From: an uncultured Prevotellaceae bacterium
Lineage (GTDB): Bacteria; Bacteroidota; Bacteroidia; Bacteroidales; Bacteroidaceae
Assembly: GCA_937893145.1 (NCBI GenBank)
Contig: CALBJW010000110.1
Coordinates: forward strand, 1-7,306
Length of the DNA stretch: 7,306 bases
Direction: 5' to 3'
This document shows, in pieces, positions 1-6,862 of this stretch. Under the pieces are notes generated by a model. It was not told where the DNA came from and searched no databases. It saw only the letters and a program-made list of their open reading frames with translations. Position numbers and translations under genes: made by a program. Position 1 is the stretch's first letter. Every line of letters starts with the position of its first letter.

Positions 1-2789
1 TGGAAACTGGTACAGGTAAGACTTATACCTATATCAAGACCATGTACGAACTGAACGAAAAGTATGGTTGGACTAAGTTCATTGTTGTGGTTCCAAGCAT
101 TGCTATCCGTGAAGGTGTATTGAAGAGCTTTGAGAGTATGCAGGAGCATTTCGCCCAAGAATATAACGGCAAGCGAATGCAGTATTTCATCTATAATTCA
201 AAACAGCTCAGTAAGATTGATGCGTTTGCCAGTGATGCAGGTATGCACGTCATGATTATCAATACCCAAGCTTTCAACTCTTCAATGAATGAAGAGAAAA
301 GTAAGGGAGCAAAGGCAGATAAGGCAGCTCGTATCATTTTTGACAGACGTGATGAGTTCGGCAGTCGTCGTCCTATCGACGTGCTCAGCCAATGTCATCC
401 TATAATGATCATTGATGAGCCACAGAGTGTATTGGGTGTAGATAAGGGAAACAAGACGCGAAAGGGTCTTGCTCTTTTCAAGCCTCTCTTCACTCTGCTC
501 TATAGTGCCACTCATAGAAAGGACGATATATATAATATGGTATATCGTCTTGATGCTATTGATGCCTATAATCAGAAACTTGTCAAGAAGATTGAGGTGA
601 AGGGCATAAAGCAAGTCGGATCAACGGCTACCAATGGCTATGTATATCTGGAGGAAATCATCATCACAAAGGGTAATCCACAGGCTCGTATCAGCTTCGA
701 CATAAAGACCTCGACAGGAACCAAGCAAACAAGCAAGGTTGTTGGTGAGCAATTCAATCTGTACGATCATAGTGGAGAGCTAAACGAGTATAAAAACAAC
801 TTCATAGTTGAACGTATTGACGGTCTTGAAGGTTACGTCCGATTTGTCAATGGTTTAGTACTTCATGAGGGTGATGCTGTAGGTACAGTCAACGAAGACT
901 ATCTGCGTCGCATACAGATTCGAGAAACGATCCGCACCCATCTGGAGCGTGAACGTCAACTTTTCGGTCAAAAGATAAAAGTGCTCAGCCTTTTCTTCAT
1001 TGACCATGTTGACAGTTACCGATTGTATGAAGTAGAAGACACCAAGGGCAAGTTTGCTAAGATGTTTGAAGAAGAATATAACAATGTCCTTTCTGAACTT
1101 CAACCTACATTTAGCGATGAAGCCTATCTGCGCTATCTTTCTGATCCAAAAAATGCAGCCTCTAAGGTGCATCAGGGTTATTTCTCTATGGATAAGAAAG
1201 GTAAGGCTGTTGATTCTGGCAATAAAGAAGGCGAGAATGAAGAGCGAGCCTTTGATCTCATAATGAAAGACAAGGAACGTCTGCTTTCATTGAAAGAGCC
1301 TGTACGTTTCCTTTTCTCTCATTCTGCTTTGAAAGAAGGCTGGGACAATCCTAACGTATTTCAGATTTGCACCCTGAAGAACTCTGACAACGAAACTAAG
1401 AAACGTCAGGAGGTAGGACGAGGTATGCGTCTGTGCGTAAATCAGAATGGCGAACGACAGGATGCCGATGTTCTTGGCGAACATGTCTTTGACACCAATA
1501 TCCTTACAGTCATAGCAAGTGAAAGTTACGATGATTTTGCGCAGAAACTACAGCATGAAATGGCTGAAGCATGTGCAGAACGTCCAATTATCATCACTCC
1601 TAATCTTTTCGAAGGGAAAACCTATACAAAACCTGATGGAACAACGGGATGCATAGACCTCACTCAGGCTCGTGCTATTTACCATGCACTTATACGTCAA
1701 GACTATGTCGATGATGAAGGAGCACTGACTGCTGAATATCATGAGGCTAAGCGAAATGGAACTCTTGATTTTGGCAAGGTCAATGACATGAAAGATGGCA
1801 TCATTGCTGCCCTTGATACCGTTTTCGATCCTTCATCATTCAAGCCAGAAGATGGTCGTAAGCCAAAATCCGCAAAGTTCCAAAAAGATAACTTTGACAA
1901 AAAAGAGTTCCAGGATCTTTGGAAGCGGATCAATCAACGTACTTACTATCAGGTAAACTTTGATACCACAGACTTGGTCAAGAACTCAATCAAGGCTTTG
2001 GATGACCACTTGAAGGTCACCGAGATTCGCATTGTAGTCGAAGGTGGCTCACTCGAAGGTGTCAAAGATCGAGAATCACTTGAAGCAGGTGTTGCCATGA
2101 CTCAGGGCAAAAGCCGTACTATCCATGTTACGGAGGCTATCGGCAAGGGAGTAACCTACGATCTTATTGGCAAACTTGTTACTGCAACAGGTCTGACTCG
2201 TAAGACTATTGTTGAGATCCTGAAGGGCATTAAGCCTACGACCTTCCATCTTTTCAAGATGAATCCAGAGGAGTTTATTATCAAGGCTGGCTTGATTATC
2301 AATGACTGCAAGGCTCTTGCCGTCATTCAGTGCATCAGATATGAAAAACTGAATGATGAGTTCTCGACTGACATATTCACCGAAAATATGCTTCGTGGTA
2401 AGTTGGGCATCAATGCCATTGAATCAACCAAGTCTCTTTATGATCTGGTTGTTCTCGACAGTATGGGTACCGAGAAGAAGTTTGCTGAGTCACTTGAACA
2501 CGAAGATGACGTTGTGGTTTACACAAAACTTCCAAACGGCTTCTACATCAATACTCCGATGGGCAAGTACAATCCTGACTGGGCTGTTGCTTTCAAGGAA
2601 GGTAGCGTGAAGCACGTTTATTTCGTTGCTGAATCCAAGGGCAATGACCTCCAAAATAGCCAACTCCGTGGTTCAGAGGAAAGTAAGATTGAATGCGCTC
2701 GTCGTCACTTCAAGGCTATCAGCGATAATGGCTATATCTATGATGTAGCGAAGGATTATAAGTCATTGTACGATATTGTAACCAAGTAA
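1..2789 (+). CDS. res: Type III restriction-modification enzyme, Res (helicase/endonuclease) subunit, 5'-truncated by window
   Basis: This is the restriction subunit of a Type III R-M system, which with a Mod methyltransferase recognises unmodified DNA, uses ATP hydrolysis to communicate along it, and cleaves. The reading frame is open from base 3, so the real start is upstream; 928 residues are visible against a usual length near 900-1000. The SF2 helicase motifs appear in order: Walker A ETGTGKT (3-23), motif II DEPQ (414-425), motif III SAT (504-512), EGWDNP (from 1335) and motif VI QEVGRGMR (1407-1430). Near the C-terminus, NPDW (2571-2582) followed by AESKG (about 2628-2642) forms the PD-ExK nuclease signature, with the Asp, Glu and Lys all present. 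No frameshift or missing motif is seen, so the visible part looks functional. The mod gene is not in the window and is expected upstream. Only one base separates the stop from the next gene, so the two are probably co-transcribed and translationally coupled. Confidence 0.95.
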   Translation, partial: ETGTGKTYTYIKTMYELNEKYGWTKFIVVVPSIAIREGVLKSFESMQEHFAQEYNGKRMQYFIYNSKQLSKIDAFASDAGMHVMIINTQAFNSSMNEEKSKGAKADKAARIIFDRRDEFGSRRPIDVLSQCHPIMIIDEPQSVLGVDKGNKTRKGLALFKPLFTLLYSATHRKDDIYNMVYRLDAIDAYNQKLVKKIEVKGIKQVGSTATNGYVYLEEIIITKGNPQARISFDIKTSTGTKQTSKVVGEQFNLYDHSGELNEYKNNFIVERIDGLEGYVRFVNGLVLHEGDAVGTVNEDYLRRIQIRETIRTHLERERQLFGQKIKVLSLFFIDHVDSYRLYEVEDTKGKFAKMFEEEYNNVLSELQPTFSDEAYLRYLSDPKNAASKVHQGYFSMDKKGKAVDSGNKEGENEERAFDLIMKDKERLLSLKEPVRFLFSHSALKEGWDNPNVFQICTLKNSDNETKKRQEVGRGMRLCVNQNGERQDADVLGEHVFDTNILTVIASESYDDFAQKLQHEMAEACAERPIIITPNLFEGKTYTKPDGTTGCIDLTQARAIYHALIRQDYVDDEGALTAEYHEAKRNGTLDFGKVNDMKDGIIAALDTVFDPSSFKPEDGRKPKSAKFQKDNFDKKEFQDLWKRINQRTYYQVNFDTTDLVKNSIKALDDHLKVTEIRIVVEGGSLEGVKDRESLEAGVAMTQGKSRTIHVTEAIGKGVTYDLIGKLVTATGLTRKTIVEILKGIKPTTFHLFKMNPEEFIIKAGLIINDCKALAVIQCIRYEKLNDEFSTDIFTENMLRGKLGINAIESTKSLYDLVVLDSMGTEKKFAESLEHEDDVVVYTKLPNGFYINTPMGKYNPDWAVAFKEGSVKHVYFVAESKGNDLQNSQLRGSEESKIECARRHFKAISDNGYIYDVAKDYKSLYDIVTK

Positions 2790-2790
2790 T

Positions 2791-4014
2791 ATGCTAAGTT
2801 TTGAATCAGAAGAAGCAAAGGATATTTTCACTGAGCAACTGAATAACTTACAAGAATATGTCTGTTCATCCAAAACAATGGATGAGCAGACTTATCGTGC
2901 ATCCTTTGAAAATAAGGAACGTGCTATGGGCTTTATCCAGCATCAACCTTTAGGAGGGGATTTTGATATTTATCGTTCAAGGATGGCTGACACAATACAG
3001 CCGGATGAAGATATTACCAATCCTTCTACCTTTTCCTACGTTCCTAAAAAAAGATGCACATCGAAATTTCCAAGACTTCAACGATGTAGTTTTTCTGGAC
3101 AAAGCATTTTCTACGCTTCGATGTCCATTCGTACAAATTTCAAAGAGATAGACAAAGATTGCTGTAGTGGTAAGTCTGTCTATCTTTCAAAATGGCATAT
3201 AAGTAAAGATGCAAATGCGAACATGTTTCGAGTCATCCCCCCAGAAGGCATTGATATTAAAGATGACTATAAAGGACTTTTGAAAATTGACACCAATAGA
3301 CCAGCACCTCCACATTTATTGTCATATTTGCGCAAAATTGGAGAGATCTTCATGAACAATGAAGAAGGGAGAACAAAATATCTTCCAAGTGCGCTTATCT
3401 CGAATTATATATACAAATTCAATTATACAGGGAAACCGATATTTCCAGGTCAATCGCCCCAATACCATGGTATTCTTTATCCGAGTGTCAAAGATAAAGA
3501 AAGGTGTTCATTGAACGCAGCTTTTGTTCCTGATTTTATTGATAACTTCGCAAGTTTGAACTGGGTTATAAAAGGAATTGTAAGTGAGGACTTGGGTAGT
3601 GTAAGAATGCAAGAGATAGGTTTTTGTCATGGGAATAAGATATTTTGGAAAAAAATAACAGTAATCAGAGATTCTATAAAACCAACAGAATATCTTTATA
3701 TAGACAAAAACGACAGAATCATTGACATAACCGATGGGCGTTTGTTTGACAAAAACCACAGGGAAGTAAAAAGCCCTTATGCTGTATTTTATGCAGATAT
3801 TGATCAATGGATGGATCACAAGTCTTCAGAAATTCCAGATAATTTTGGTAATTTCGATGAGATAGTAGATGAATCTTCATTCAATAAAAAAATAAACGAT
3901 TGGATTATAGTCAGAGAATTTGATGATTGGACTTTTGAAACAAATAACGAAACCATAGACGTGGTTAAGGTTGTATATAAGTTTGAATATTCAACTACAC
4001 TTGAAGATATATAA
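2791..4014 (+). CDS. RES-domain-like protein (candidate NAD+-degrading effector) with C-terminal extension
   Basis: A 407-aa protein starting one base after the res stop, so probably the last gene of the R-M operon. I recognise residues ~55-255 as a divergent RES domain from its pattern: IYRSR (60-64), NPSTFSYVP (77-85), QRCSFSGQSIFYAS (97-110), FKE (117-119), LSKW (132-135), HGILYPSV (226-233), then Asn242. In characterised RES toxins the active site includes Arg, Tyr, Glu, Ser and Asn; candidates here are R98, Y108, E119, S232 and N242. The ten-residue Arg-Tyr spacing and roughly ten-residue Ser-Asn spacing fit the family as I remember it. RES toxins consume NAD+ by phosphorolysis or hydrolysis. 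Residues ~260-407 are an extension I do not recognise; it is acidic and contains several Trp. No signal peptide or membrane segment is seen. Sampled 60-base blocks run near 28-40% G+C against 48% in res, suggesting a separate origin. The domain call is by eye; the toxin role is inference. Confidence 0.7.
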   Translation: MLSFESEEAKDIFTEQLNNLQEYVCSSKTMDEQTYRASFENKERAMGFIQHQPLGGDFDIYRSRMADTIQPDEDITNPSTFSYVPKKRCTSKFPRLQRCSFSGQSIFYASMSIRTNFKEIDKDCCSGKSVYLSKWHISKDANANMFRVIPPEGIDIKDDYKGLLKIDTNRPAPPHLLSYLRKIGEIFMNNEEGRTKYLPSALISNYIYKFNYTGKPIFPGQSPQYHGILYPSVKDKERCSLNAAFVPDFIDNFASLNWVIKGIVSEDLGSVRMQEIGFCHGNKIFWKKITVIRDSIKPTEYLYIDKNDRIIDITDGRLFDKNHREVKSPYAVFYADIDQWMDHKSSEIPDNFGNFDEIVDESSFNKKINDWIIVREFDDWTFETNNETIDVVKVVYKFEYSTTLEDI

Positions 4015-4046
4015 TAAATTTTCAACCATCGTTACAAATAAATAAA

Positions 4047-4080
4047 GACAGCCCTGTCCTATTTTACGGATGGGGCTGTC
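4047..4080. terminator. Bidirectional intrinsic terminator between convergent operons
   Basis: The arms at 4047-4059 and 4068-4080 form a 13-bp stem around an 8-base loop. The outer eight pairs (GACAGCCC with GGGCTGTC) are perfect, followed by two G-T wobbles and three more pairs. An A-rich stretch precedes it and a T-rich stretch follows it on the plus strand, so each transcript would end in a U-rich tail. It lies 32 bp after the RES-like gene stop and 4 bp from the stop of the minus-strand gene, where a shared terminator is expected. Confidence 0.85.
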
Positions 4081-4084
4081 ACAT

Positions 4085-4951
4085 TTATTTCTTTTCTGGT
4101 CTGCCGTATATCTTCTCGCAAACATCGTCAACTCCACTCGACATGATTGCTGAGTCAAGCGCATTTATGAAGGGACCAAATTTACGATCGTCCCTGAGAA
4201 GCGGCTTGATGATGTAGGACTCCTTGGCAACCTGTTCAAGCCGATAAGACTTGTACCAAGATGCTACTGCCAGAACGAAGCAGCACATGGTAATGATATA
4301 GGCAGCACACTTCCACCATGATGTTACGATGTCTTCCCAAACATGGCTAAAGAAGATTTCGAACTTGGAAGATTTGCCCTTTTCTGTTGTGCCAACGTTG
4401 CGGTTAAGATCAACAGGAAGCTTGCCATCTTCTTCTACCTTGTAGCAGACATCACCACCGAAGGCTATAACTGGACTCTTGCCTTTTGAGGATGCAGGAA
4501 CAGTGTTGTGCTGTTGTTCTGCCCAGTCTCTCCACTCTTGGGTGATCACATCAAAAACATCCTTGTTATTCCTGACGAGGATGCTTGAATCGACATAAGC
4601 GGTGGCTGTAATATCCTTCGCGTCGATTGAAGTATCAATCTGATTCCTGATAATTGGAGCCAGAGCTTCACCTATCCTTTGAACATCAAGATGAAGGTTA
4701 GCAGGAGAGATAGATGGTACAGATGGCGCGGATGAAGCCTGCTGTGAGAATGACTTTGGAGCCTCTTTCGAAAACTCGATAGAGATCTCACAGGTCTTCT
4801 CGTCTCGCTTTACTATGATGCCATACTTTTCACAGATGGCAATCAACATCTGGATCTCTGCCTCATGGTTGAGATTGTCTTTTCTCAACGCAGCACGAAT
4901 GACATCATCAGAATTGCCATTCGGTTTTACAATGTTTGTTTTATTACCCAT
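4085..4951 (-). CDS. Single-pass membrane protein of the mobilization operon, unknown function
   Basis: A 288-aa protein I cannot assign to a family. Residues 1-60 look like a small folded domain, rich in charged and helical stretches. A Ser/Ala/Pro-rich linker follows (about 66-84), then a mixed region (85-200). A hydrophobic segment at about 215-234 (AAYIITMCCFVLAVASWY), preceded by WWK and followed by KSYR, is a convincing transmembrane helix. The last ~50 residues are soluble. No signal peptide is present. It starts five bases after the relaxase stop, so it is the third gene of the mobC-relaxase operon and likely depends on upstream transcription. Position suggests a role in mobilization, for example tethering the relaxosome to the membrane or to a coupling protein, but the sequence itself does not show this. 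Confidence 0.8.
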   Translation of the reverse strand: MGNKTNIVKPNGNSDDVIRAALRKDNLNHEAEIQMLIAICEKYGIIVKRDEKTCEISIEFSKEAPKSFSQQASSAPSVPSISPANLHLDVQRIGEALAPIIRNQIDTSIDAKDITATAYVDSSILVRNNKDVFDVITQEWRDWAEQQHNTVPASSKGKSPVIAFGGDVCYKVEEDGKLPVDLNRNVGTTEKGKSSKFEIFFSHVWEDIVTSWWKCAAYIITMCCFVLAVASWYKSYRLEQVAKESYIIKPLLRDDRKFGPFINALDSAIMSSGVDDVCEKIYGRPEKK

Positions 4952-4956
4952 AGGAT

Positions 4957-6141
4957 TTATCGTTTACGGTGTACTGAAGGCTTACTGCCGCCAGTTCTGT
5001 TAAAGTTAAGATGGAAGCGGTGTTTGTTCTTCTCGTCATCGTCAAGGTCACGCCAGCCCTTGTTGTTGTCACCGCCTCCACCGCCACCCATAGAGAGTTG
5101 CGGTTGGTAAGGTTGGAGCAACACAGCGCACAACAATTCAAGTCCGATGAAGCCCGAATGCCCATCCTCAGATGGTGTATGCTCCAGATTGAAATACTCC
5201 TGGTCTTCCTCGACATATCTATCCAACAGATTAGGAATAGACAGGTACTTGAAAGAAGGAATCTCTTTGTCTGGAAAAATCTCTTTCCACTCTGGATGAG
5301 CCTTCATCAGATTACGGAATCCATTCCAGTCATTGATGTATCGAAGTCGCATCTGATAGTCCTCATACCAGTCATGAACGCTTTCATGAGCGATTTGCTT
5401 CAAGTCGCCAAATTCCTTTATGAGGCTATCAAGTTTGAGTTCTGGATCCAACTTGTTGCCACTAAAACTGACTTTGCCATCGGTGAAAGCGACTCCCATC
5501 AATTTGCCTGTGACATTGTTATAATGGAACCGAAGCTTCATGCCTTCTGCTTTGAGAGCCTTATCGAACTCCTGCCATGTAGATGACATGAGCTTGCATT
5601 TCATGACTTTGTCATAGAACTCATACTTCAGCTTTTCCTTGCCACGCAACTTTTCTCTGTTGACCTTCTCCTTGTCGGATGACATCATTAAGCCATACTT
5701 CTTGGTCAGATACTTACAGATGCGTTTGTTGCGCTCATAGATCATAGAGTCACTTATTACGTTACCGTCCCTGTCAACCATTGAGAACATCAGATGACCA
5801 TGTTCGTGGTTGGTATCATAGTGTCTACCGAAGATCCATTCTGTGTTCCTTATGCCCAACAGTTCCATGTGTTCACGCACTATCTTCAACATGAAGTCAT
5901 CTGATATACGTGCTGCTTCATCTGGGTGGAACGAATAAGCAAAATGTCCCACAGGCTTACCGATGTCATGACCTCCTTTCTCAGCATAGACATCGAAGAT
6001 TTGGGCAACAGTTTTATTGTCCATATCTGGGATGCCTGAACTATGAGCAAGGATCTTGGTATGCTTGTCTTGATCATACTTGCCTGTAATGTAGTCGAGA
6101 CAGCCTTGGAATCCACTGCCGAAATTTAATTTACATATCAT
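4957..6141 (-). CDS. mobA: Relaxase/mobilization nuclease, MobA/VirD2 (MOBP-like) family
   Basis: The relaxase nicks one strand at the element's oriT, stays attached to the 5' end through a tyrosine, and leads the strand into the recipient through a conjugation channel supplied by a helper element. The N-terminal domain shows the family pattern: Y17 in CLDYITGK is the likely nicking tyrosine; GHFAYSFHPDEA (65-76) is the second conserved block; HYDTNHEHGHLMFS (107-120) holds the H-x-D and H-x-H-x-H residues of the metal site (H107, D109, H112, H114, H116). At 394 aa the length suits a Bacteroidales mobilizable-element relaxase. The part beyond ~200 is a charged helical region, followed by six consecutive glycines (352-357) and a basic tail. 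The start is supported by AGGAA five bases upstream. It follows mobC by 18 bp and precedes the membrane-protein gene by 5 bp. I see no helicase or primase domain in the C-terminal half. Confidence 0.93.
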   Translation of the reverse strand: MICKLNFGSGFQGCLDYITGKYDQDKHTKILAHSSGIPDMDNKTVAQIFDVYAEKGGHDIGKPVGHFAYSFHPDEAARISDDFMLKIVREHMELLGIRNTEWIFGRHYDTNHEHGHLMFSMVDRDGNVISDSMIYERNKRICKYLTKKYGLMMSSDKEKVNREKLRGKEKLKYEFYDKVMKCKLMSSTWQEFDKALKAEGMKLRFHYNNVTGKLMGVAFTDGKVSFSGNKLDPELKLDSLIKEFGDLKQIAHESVHDWYEDYQMRLRYINDWNGFRNLMKAHPEWKEIFPDKEIPSFKYLSIPNLLDRYVEEDQEYFNLEHTPSEDGHSGFIGLELLCAVLLQPYQPQLSMGGGGGGDNNKGWRDLDDDEKNKHRFHLNFNRTGGSKPSVHRKR

Positions 6142-6146
6142 AGTTG

Positions 6147-6151
6147 TTCCT
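6147..6151 (-). promoter_or_regulatory. Shine-Dalgarno-like ribosome binding site for the relaxase gene
   Basis: The minus strand reads AGGAA five bases before the relaxase ATG. This is notable because the other starts in the window show no clear purine-rich site, which is usual for Bacteroidota, and it supports the chosen start. It lies in the short gap after the mobC stop codon. Confidence 0.45.
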
Positions 6152-6159
6152 GCTGTTGC

Positions 6160-6585
6160 CTAAAGTCTGTCATTTTTGTTTTCCGTGATAGGCTCAGACA
6201 AGTCACCTCCGCGAAGGATTCTGCGGATTAACTCATAGAGAAAATCCAACACCTTTTCAGCCTTAGACTTGGTTTGAAGGAGTCCTGCTGCATTGGCAGA
6301 ATGGGCAATCTGGTTCGTGTTGTTTGCCATACCGCAAATGTCACGAAGCTGCTCAGTGTTCTCATCTGATAGATGTGCATAGACCTGACCTGTCAGTCCA
6401 ATGTCATGCAGATATTGGTCATCACGTTTCTGGTATTCTTCAGCCTTCATCTGGATGATGGCTTCTTCCTCATCGTTGTAACTCACCTTATGATGGTTGC
6501 GACGTTGGTCGTACTTCTCCTTTCGAGGGCGACCTCCGACACGCTTGGTGTCAACTGTATGTCTTGTATCTCTGTATTGCTTCAT
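6160..6585 (-). CDS. mobC: Plasmid mobilization relaxosome protein MobC family
   Basis: MobC proteins bind near oriT and help the relaxase open and nick DNA. I chose the ATG at 6585, giving 141 aa, because family-like sequence begins just after it. The N-terminus is basic with an AT-hook-like GRPRK (18-22), a plausible DNA-binding arm. The best signature is CGMANNTNQIAHSANAAGLL (84-103), which matches the conserved N-N-x-N-Q-I-A-x-x-A-N core of MobC. A helical C-terminus (108-125) precedes a polar tail. The frame is open further upstream to an ATG at 6753, but that extension is hydrophobic, unlike the family, and runs into the hairpin block, so I reject it. An ATG at 6642 is a weaker alternative. 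It is the first gene of the compact mobC-relaxase-membrane protein operon. Confidence 0.88.
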   Translation of the reverse strand: MKQYRDTRHTVDTKRVGGRPRKEKYDQRRNHHKVSYNDEEEAIIQMKAEEYQKRDDQYLHDIGLTGQVYAHLSDENTEQLRDICGMANNTNQIAHSANAAGLLQTKSKAEKVLDFLYELIRRILRGGDLSEPITENKNDRL

Positions 6586-6693
6586 AGGCAATTTATTCAA
6601 GTTTGAGCATTGGTTGGTGTCAGCATTCCAACGGATCACCATTGAGGATGCTGGCTTACTATATCTAATGATTATATATAATGTAAGGGAAAG
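6586..6693 (-). promoter_or_regulatory. mobC upstream region with small hairpin; candidate promoter/oriT-proximal segment
   Basis: This 108-bp non-coding segment lies directly before mobC. It contains a five-pair inverted repeat, GTTGG (6613-6617) and CCAAC (6628-6632), around a ten-base spacer, which could be a MobC site or part of the nic region. No convincing Bacteroides -33/-7 promoter pair (TTTG and TAnnTTTG) was found. MOBP oriT sequences commonly lie next to mobC, so the region between 6586 and 6862 is the best place for it; the exact nic site cannot be read. Confidence 0.4.
6671..6682. promoter_or_regulatory. Perfect 12-bp AT palindrome with TATAAT, possible promoter core or operator
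   Basis: ATTATATATAAT is identical to its own reverse complement and contains TATAAT on both strands. It is 86 bp upstream of the mobC start, where a promoter for the mobilization operon would be expected. No good -35 or Bacteroides -33 partner is visible, and AT-only palindromes arise easily by chance, so this is a weak call. Confidence 0.25.
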
Positions 6694-6859
6694 AAAGATT
6701 TTTAGCGCAAGTTCGAGGACTGAGAGCCGAAGCACAGCGAGGTTGTCAGTCATTCAGGCAGGACGAAGTCCGTTGCCTCTAAGGAAGCATCAAAAGCCTG
6801 GTTTTGATACTGACGAGGTTTTCGGTCACCGGAAACACAACTTGCTGCTAAAAATCTTT
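6694..6859. repeat. 166-bp multi-hairpin block bounded by long inverted repeat (candidate oriT, structured RNA or MITE-like element)
   Basis: The ends form a long near-perfect inverted repeat: AAAGATTTTTAGCGCAAG at 6694-6711 pairs with 6842-6859 and its neighbours, with one extra base in the right arm (right arm 6839-6859 when two further pairs are counted). Inside are four local hairpins. (a) 6718-6728 with 6741-6751: GACTGA pairs with TCAGTC, then further pairs across one G-G mismatch. (b) 6756-6764 with 6768-6778: AGGCAGGAC pairs with GTCC and TGCCT, with a two-base bulge and GAA loop. (c) ATCAAAA at 6789-6795 with TTTTGAT at 6802-6808, perfect. (d) 6820-6825 with 6829-6835: TTTCGG with CCG and AAA, one bulged G. 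Together they draw a closed stem enclosing four arms. It sits between two minus-strand mobilization genes. No short direct repeat is evident at its edges, which argues against a recent transposon insertion. Confidence 0.65.
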
Positions 6860-6862
6860 ACA

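Noticed and set aside
1..41. ATG at 42 as the true start of the restriction gene.
   Set aside because: The frame is open to the window edge and encodes the Walker A motif upstream of that ATG, so the gene begins outside the window.
3046..3052. Run of seven A residues in the RES-like gene as a possible phase-variation or frameshift site.
   Set aside because: The RES pattern continues in the same frame on both sides of the run, and seven A in an AT-rich gene is not exceptional.
5011..5586. 191-codon open frame on the plus strand opposite the relaxase gene.
   Set aside because: It lies wholly antisense to a well-supported relaxase, shows no recognisable domain, and is explained as a shadow frame.
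6586..6753. N-terminal extension of mobC to an ATG at 6753, adding a hydrophobic stretch that resembles a membrane anchor.
   Set aside because: The extension crosses the inverted-repeat arm and hairpin (a), is unlike MobC proteins, and the family-like sequence starts right after the ATG at 6585.
6694..6859. Reading the inverted-repeat block as an insertion sequence or a recent transposon insertion.
   Set aside because: It has no transposase frame and no obvious target-site duplication at its edges; a non-autonomous repeat remains possible but unproven.
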